From: Nymphaea colorata
Taxonomy: Eukaryota; Streptophyta; Magnoliopsida; Nymphaeales; Nymphaeaceae
Length of the DNA: 64,000 nucleotides
NCBI RefSeq assembly: GCF_008831285.2
Contig: NC_045148.1
Location: 11,762,183 to 11,826,182 of the forward strand
Direction of reading: 5' to 3'
The position numbers were made by a program, and so were the translations under genes. This document shows, one piece after another, positions 59,901-64,000 of the stretch. The notes beneath the pieces are model-generated. The model was not told the DNA's origin, did not search any database, and worked only from the letters and a program-made list of their open reading frames with translations. Position 1 is the stretch's first letter. Each line of letters begins with the position of its first letter.

Positions 59901-62900
59901 CTGATAATCGTCGGGGGTTTCGTCCTCCTCCACCAAGTACATGTGCAGTCGTTTACAAGTATGGCCAAGAGACCAAGGGTTGTCACAATGGAAGCATATG
60001 CCTCTGCGTCGCTTGTTTTGATCTGTTTGGGAGTTTAGCGATGAACAAAAGGCTTGGACACTGGGTTCTGCACGCTGGTGATGGAAGAGTTTGAATTCTC
60101 AAGCTTCGTCAGATTTCTCATGAAATTTCTATTCTCCTACCAACCCCTCCCAACTGTGTGAAGACGTCTGTGTTTCTCCTTAGCTGTGCACGCCATCTCA
60201 AAACATTTTGTCAAGCTCGTAGGCCTCAGGGCTTGAACTTCAATACAAAGCTCCTCCCTCAGGCTTCCCGCAAATTCCCCAATCAGCGGCTCAACTGGCC
60301 AGCCCTTCACCATGTTGTTGGTGTTCTCAAATCTCTCCTGATACTCCAATACAGATCCTGTTTGCCTGATCTTCGAGAGTTCTACATTGTAATCCAAGAA
60401 TGATGATGGATCGGGTGATTAGGGCATCCACGGGGGTTTTCCAGTTTGGTTTTCCCTCGTTAGTTAGCAGCCATCTATACCACCTGATTGCAGGCCTTCA
60501 AAGTGAACGGCAGCATGATTCACCCGCTGCTCTCCTACGATCCCTTGACAGTCAAGAATTGCTTGGATTTGAAAACCCATCTCAAAGGATCCTCACCGAA
60601 GAACTTTGGGAAGTCCATCTTCGTCAGTTTCCATGCTGTCCCGTCAGGCTCTGATGGCTCTTCTGCTTCCTGTCTCCCGCAATCCTCCGACTGTATCTGT
60701 TCAGAGCTAGGAGTTCGCAGGCTACCTTGTTGGAGTGCTTCACACAAGTGCGTTGCCAAGGTCCGATGCTCCGTGAAGATTGCATTGAGCTTGGTGTCTA
60801 CCCCTTCCATCCTTTGCTCAAGCGGCTGCACTGTCCCATCCGCCACTCCCAATGCCTCCTCACTCGGGTGTGGTAAGCCTCCACCGTCGCCATGGCCTCT
60901 CGCTCCGTCACTCTCTCCCATGGCTGCCGTCGCCTTCCAAGCTCTGATACCCTGTTAGCGTCTGCCAACAAGACACAAACCCCAGCTTCAAATAGGTAAT
61001 TCATTTACTTAAGAGTTTAATCCCTCGTCATTCCAGTATATATCCATTTGGACCCAGTAATCGGGTTTATTACATACCTACTGAACCACCCGATTCACTA
61101 ACCCTTATCCTGATATGAAAACCCCAACGGACTAACATATAAGAAAAGGAAAACAGAAATAAAGTGTTATGTGGTATCAGGTCCCCTAATAACACCATGG
61201 TTAGAGGATATTAAACATGCTTGGTCAAAATATTTTCTAAAGTAAACCACAATCTATAATTTTAAACGAATACTCAACTACATGAAAGAACATAACCACA
61301 TGACGACAGATATGATGTGGTTCATTCAGATTGAACATACATCCACGATTTTAGTGCACACTTGTGATGACACAAGTTGCAGGGATCCACTTCTATTTAT
61401 AAAGGAGCTCACAAGGAATCACAAATGCTTTTATTATTTTCACTGTTGTAATTTTCCTCACATTGTACAGCTGTATGTTTCTCTGTAATAACAGTATTTC
61501 TTAGGAATCCTCATTTCGTCATGAATTCTCCCTGGTATATCCTTACCTCTTTGAGTTGGTTCTGCCTTGTGATCATCCTCAACCGTAGGCATTGTATTAC
61601 TTTCATCTTCACCTTATCTCTAACAGTCCCTCTCAAATGCAATGTCAAATTGAATTTGTAAACAAGAAGTTTGTGATGTGTAGTTCTGAGAAGTTTTGTG
61701 AGCATGTCTGCAAGCCAGTCGTTGGTGGATACATATTTGACATATCAAGCTTTTCCCTCATAAAGTGGGTGTCAACCTCTATATGTTTTACTAGTATTTT
61801 TGGATCGTAGGATGAGCTGCTTCAATGCTGTCACACCACAAAGCTAGTGCAGAGTCCACCTTAGTCTTTAGTTTCTTGAAGAAGATATTGTGACCAAGTC
61901 AATCAGCTCTAATGTTGGCAAGGGCTCCATATTCAGATTTTATATTTAAGCGAGATGCCATACAATGCTTGCTTAGGTTTGAAAAATTGTGTATCCTCCA
62001 GTTTGTTGTCTACTGTTTGGAGTTTGGACATCTGACCCATTCTGTGTCAGAATAAGCAAACAGAGATCGAGATGGTGATGACTTATCTTCAAGGTGTAAT
62101 GCAGATGCATCAAACAGAGATTGAAGTGGTGATGACTTGATTGCAAAGGCACAGTGCACCATCCATTTTCTTTATAAGAATTCTTTTGGCAGGATCCAAG
62201 TTAGGTCCAAACCCATTCTGCATAAACTGAGAGACACAGTTGCAACAAAAGAAATATCTGGTCCTCTTTTGGTTGCCTACTGAAGGCTCCCAACCACACT
62301 TTTGTATGATGTAGATGCCGAGAGAGGCTGATGCACTGTTTTTGGCTTTTTACAGATCATATACAAATGTTATGTAATGCTATTTTGATATCCAGAAGGG
62401 TAACATATTTCTTCTTGTAGGCCGCTCAAGATGGAGTGGATATAATAAGCTTATCAATCACTCCAAACAGGCGTCCTCCTGGAATCGCAACTTTTTTCAA
62501 TCCTATAGACATGGCACTTCTCTCTGCTGTAAAGGCTGGTATCTTTGTTGTCCAGGCAGCCGGTAATACTGGGCCTTCGTACAAGAGTATTTCTTCCTTC
62601 AGTCCATGGATCTTTACAGTAGGTGCTGCAGCTCATGATAGAACTTATTCTAATTCAATTGTACTTGGCAATAATGTGACGATCCCAGGAATTGGACTTG
62701 CACGTAAGTTGGAATTGTCAACATTTAGTGTCATGATGTTTGTGTTTTATTGAATGCTTCCCCTTTAGGTGATTTCTTCATGCAAGTTAATCGACCAATG
62801 TGAATGTAAGTTGTGGTGAAACGGTTTACCTGTATTGTCATGACTCTGGAATTAATTATTGCTTCTGCAATGGTGCTTTTATGATTGCGAGTGGTGGTGC

Positions 62901-63408
62901 ACATTTTCTTCTGATTTTCAGCTGATTTCAAGTGGTGACACTCTTGAATTATTTATTGCATAGTGCTCATATTATTTCAAGCTGTGACACACATTTTCTT
63001 CTCGGTTTCGGCTGATTTCTGGCACTGAATTGATTGTGGAAATCTACCAAAAAGTCTAACTTTTGTATCTCATCCTCAGCTGGAACAGATAAGGATGCGT
63101 TGTGCACTCTGGTCTCAGCAGTTCATGCGTTGAACAAAACTGTAGATTCAACAGATCTTTATTTGGGTGAATGCCAAGATCCAAGTCAACTGATTCAGGA
63201 GTTGGTGCAAGGAAACATCTTGATATGCATGTACACTGTGCGCTTTGTGCTAGGTTTATCATCCATAAAGCAAGCTCTGGATACGGCAGAGAATCTCAGT
63301 GCTGCAGGGGTAGTTTTCTTGGTAGACCCTTTTGTTACCGGATTCCAGTTAAACCCAATGCCTATGAAGTTGCCAGGCTTGATCATTTCTTCTGCAGATA
63401 ATTCAAAG
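50911..63408 (+). CDS. Subtilisin-like serine protease, SBT2 group (seven exons, 3' end outside window)
   Basis: A secreted subtilase, probably active in the apoplast or secretory pathway. Exons: 50911-51137, 51797-51950, 52761-53158, 53396-53491, 53572-53644, 62421-62703, 63080-63408; joined they give 520 codons in one frame, with GT-AG introns. Residues 1-30 form a signal peptide ([12 protein letters not shown] core). The inhibitor propeptide follows (MVYIVTLKQ to [13 protein letters not shown]). The mature protease starts near [11 protein letters not shown]. Catalytic Asp is in FIDTGID (about residue 183, 52926), catalytic His in GDGHGTHTA (about residue 258, split by intron 3), and the oxyanion Asn in QAAGNTGPS (about residue 365). 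Exon 7 is the PA insertion; the catalytic Ser must be further right. [19 protein letters not shown] and the long [18 protein letters not shown] region fit the SBT2 group. Intron 5 is 8,776 bp and carries nested retroelements, yet no exon is damaged, so the gene looks functional. Confidence 0.93.
53860..54364 (-). pseudogene. Gypsy integrase, C-terminal part
   Basis: On the minus strand this reads TSDR-like, [10 protein letters not shown]-like, YHPQTDGQ-like, TRC-L-TNL, NTHWDTS-like and MTLFEAV-like pieces in shifting frames, the second half of a gypsy integrase core. It continues, across the solo LTR, the integrase start that ends at 57400. Several stops and shifts. Confidence 0.75.
54370..57394 (-). 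mobile_element. 3.0-kb solo LTR (family SL3, copy 2) with perfect TSD TTTTG
   Basis: On the plus strand it runs from TGCCACACCCCGACC (54370) to GAGTGTTACA (57394); on the minus strand that is TGTAACACTCG...GGTGTGGCA. TTTTG flanks both sides (54365-54369 and 57395-57399). It shares long blocks with 15895-19198 in inverted orientation, including GAGGTGCGACTA, ATCCATGGATG, CGCTGCAGCG-like and GGAATGCCGCCATACTTG-like segments. It is 279 bp shorter than that copy. No protein domain lies inside. Removing it restores the gypsy integrase order around the junction. Confidence 0.9.
57400..60921 (-). pseudogene. Gypsy gag-pol, degenerate (Gag, protease, RT, RNase H, integrase N-terminus)
   Basis: Minus-strand order: Gag from 60921 ([14 protein letters not shown] near 60590; zinc-knuckle-like CFHC...GHTC near 59990-59955), protease ([12 protein letters not shown] near 59755), RT from 59134 ([34 protein letters not shown]), then FFDEILIYS near 58720, RNase H ([10 protein letters not shown] near 58400, VLTNHSSLK near 58100) and integrase HHCC (FHNACASGH...RCDVCQ, about 57730-57600). 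Key residues are lost: DTG has become DTC in the protease, KLDL has become KQGL in RT, and the YxDD box reads FFDE. Frameshifts separate most domains. The CFHC...GHTC knuckle recalls the Reina lineage, but that is tentative. Confidence 0.87.
60941..60952 (-). promoter_or_regulatory. Primer-binding site of gypsy element (tRNA-iMet type)
   Basis: On the minus strand GGGTATCAGAGC follows the LTR end (CTAACA) directly. It matches the TGGTATCAGAGC consensus for initiator tRNA-Met at 11 of 12 positions. Confidence 0.8.
60953..61194 (-). repeat. 5' LTR of gypsy element
   Basis: 242 bp; on the minus strand it starts TGTTATTAGGGG and ends GCTAACA, TG...CA termini, followed by the primer site. The matching 3' LTR is reduced to 85 bp at 53769-53853. 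Confidence 0.8.
61260..61625 (-). repeat. 3' LTR of antisense copia relic D
   Basis: On the minus strand the purine tract TTTGAGAGGGAC (61637-61626) precedes TGTTAGAGATAAGG at 61625, an LTR start. A TTTATAAATAG TATA motif lies about 225 bp in (near 61398). The far edge is approximate. Confidence 0.6.
61626..62340 (-). pseudogene. Ty1/copia relic D (RNase H to C-terminus) in subtilase intron 5
   Basis: Minus strand: EYGALANIR near 61930, ALALWCDS near 61840, [13 protein letters not shown] near 61780, and [13 protein letters not shown] near 61710, the copia RNase H and C-terminal order. An upstream piece near 62300-62200 ([10 protein letters not shown]-like) fits the end of RT. Frames shift several times. 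The element ends about 80 bp before exon 6. Confidence 0.72.
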
Positions 63409-63469
63409 GTCTCTCTGTCTCTGTCTCTCTCAAGCACTGTCAAGATATGCTCTTGAATATGTTGATTCT

Positions 63470-63538
63470 TTAGGATTATATAATGCCAAAGCATGTCCAT
63501 GGTGCTACTTTATCAAGAGCAATAGTCAGGGCTTGACA

Positions 63539-63578
<40 letters not shown>

Positions 63579-63980
63579 TTATAGAACACATGCATAAGCA
63601 CTATCAATATATGCTCTTGCAAACATTGATATTTTAGGATTGTCTAATGTCAAAAAAAATGCTCTGCTGTATCAAGATATGATTTTGAAAATATTGACTT
63701 GTTTACGATGATGTAATGCAGAAAGCATGTCCAATTATGCTACTTTATCAAGAGCAGTAATCAGGGCTGGACATCTCTCTTTCTCTCTCACACACAGAGA
63801 CAAAAGCACTTTCCAGATATGTTCTAAAAGATATTGATCTTTTAGGATTGTGTAATGCCAAAAAACATGTTTTCTCTTCCTACTTTATGAAGAGCAGCAT
63901 TCAGGGCATATTTATGATCTGCAAAACATGAGCGTAATCAATACATGTGCTTGAAAATTGTTGCTTGACACCAAGGGAGA
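63470..63980. repeat. Imperfect tandem units in subtilase intron 7, with (TC)n(AC)n
   Basis: A unit with AGGATT..(A/G)TAATGC, AAAGCATGTCCA, GCTACTTTATCAAGAGCA and CAGGGCT(T/G)GACATCTCTC occurs at about 63472, 63704 and 63846, plus a shorter copy near 63637. (TC)n/(AC)n runs (63538-63579) sit at the end of the first unit. All copies lie after the exon 7 donor site, inside the intron that continues past the window. Confidence 0.75.
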
Positions 63981-64000
63981 AGAGACGAGGTCAAGAAAGA

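Larger units (their letters stand above)
53769..61194 (-). mobile_element. Ty3/gypsy (chromovirus-like) element in subtilase intron 5, split by a solo LTR
   Basis: The minus-strand element runs LTR (60953-61194), primer site, gag, protease, RT, RNase H and integrase to about 53860, then a truncated 3' LTR (53769-53853). CCATG flanks both sides (53764-53768 and 61195-61199), a candidate 5-bp duplication. The left LTR retains only the part matching 61095-61180 (TATCCTGATATG, GGAAAACAGAAATAAAGTG). The integrase is interrupted at 54370-57394 by a younger solo LTR. It is the main reason intron 5 is so long. Confidence 0.88.

Overview
This window is nuclear DNA of a flowering plant. The evidence is two split genes with GT-AG introns (mitochondrial lipoyl synthase and an SBT2-type subtilase), plus a dense mix of plant-type transposable elements: Ty1/copia, Ty3/gypsy, LINE, hAT, Tourist-like and other MITEs, and solo LTRs. 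I cannot name the species. I recognised no bacterial, organellar, CRISPR, rRNA or tRNA features.

Layout. 1-4916: two Ty1/copia relics, one apparently nested in the other. 5240-7772: the last three coding exons of lipoyl synthase, whose final intron holds a 191-bp solo LTR; the upstream exons lie left of the window, so the copia nest probably sits in an upstream intron. 8706-12055: a complete but dead hAT transposon with 8-bp target-site duplications (TSDs). 15120-20830: a decayed LINE split by a 3.3-kb solo LTR. 21690-25560: an antisense copia relic with its LTR, and a second LTR of the same family in the opposite orientation. 25561-44615: mostly unrecognised or decayed intergenic DNA with datable insertions (a Tourist-like MITE, two hAT-type MITEs, a truncated hAT end carrying a 128-bp tandem array, and two LTR/primer-site-like junctions). 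44616-45423: a long-TIR MITE embedded between two (AT)n tracts. 46332-46847: a short ORF of uncertain status and a shard of a cytosolic fructose-1,6-bisphosphatase exon.

50911-63408: seven exons of an SBT2-type subtilase, continuing past the right edge. The splice sites I chose give one uninterrupted frame of 520 codons containing the catalytic Asp and His and the oxyanion Asn; the catalytic Ser must lie downstream. Intron 5 is 8.8 kb because it holds a gypsy element (antisense), itself split by a second copy of the 3-kb solo LTR seen at 15.9 kb, plus an antisense copia relic.

The two genes are unrelated: one makes the lipoyl cofactor in mitochondria, the other is a secreted protease. No multi-gene system is visible. 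The most distinctive content is the record of nested insertions: seven elements with exact flanking duplications (five of 5 or 8 bp, one 3-bp TAA, one 10-bp repeat), and one large-LTR family caught twice as solo LTRs. All homology calls were made by eye from translated motifs; no database search was run.
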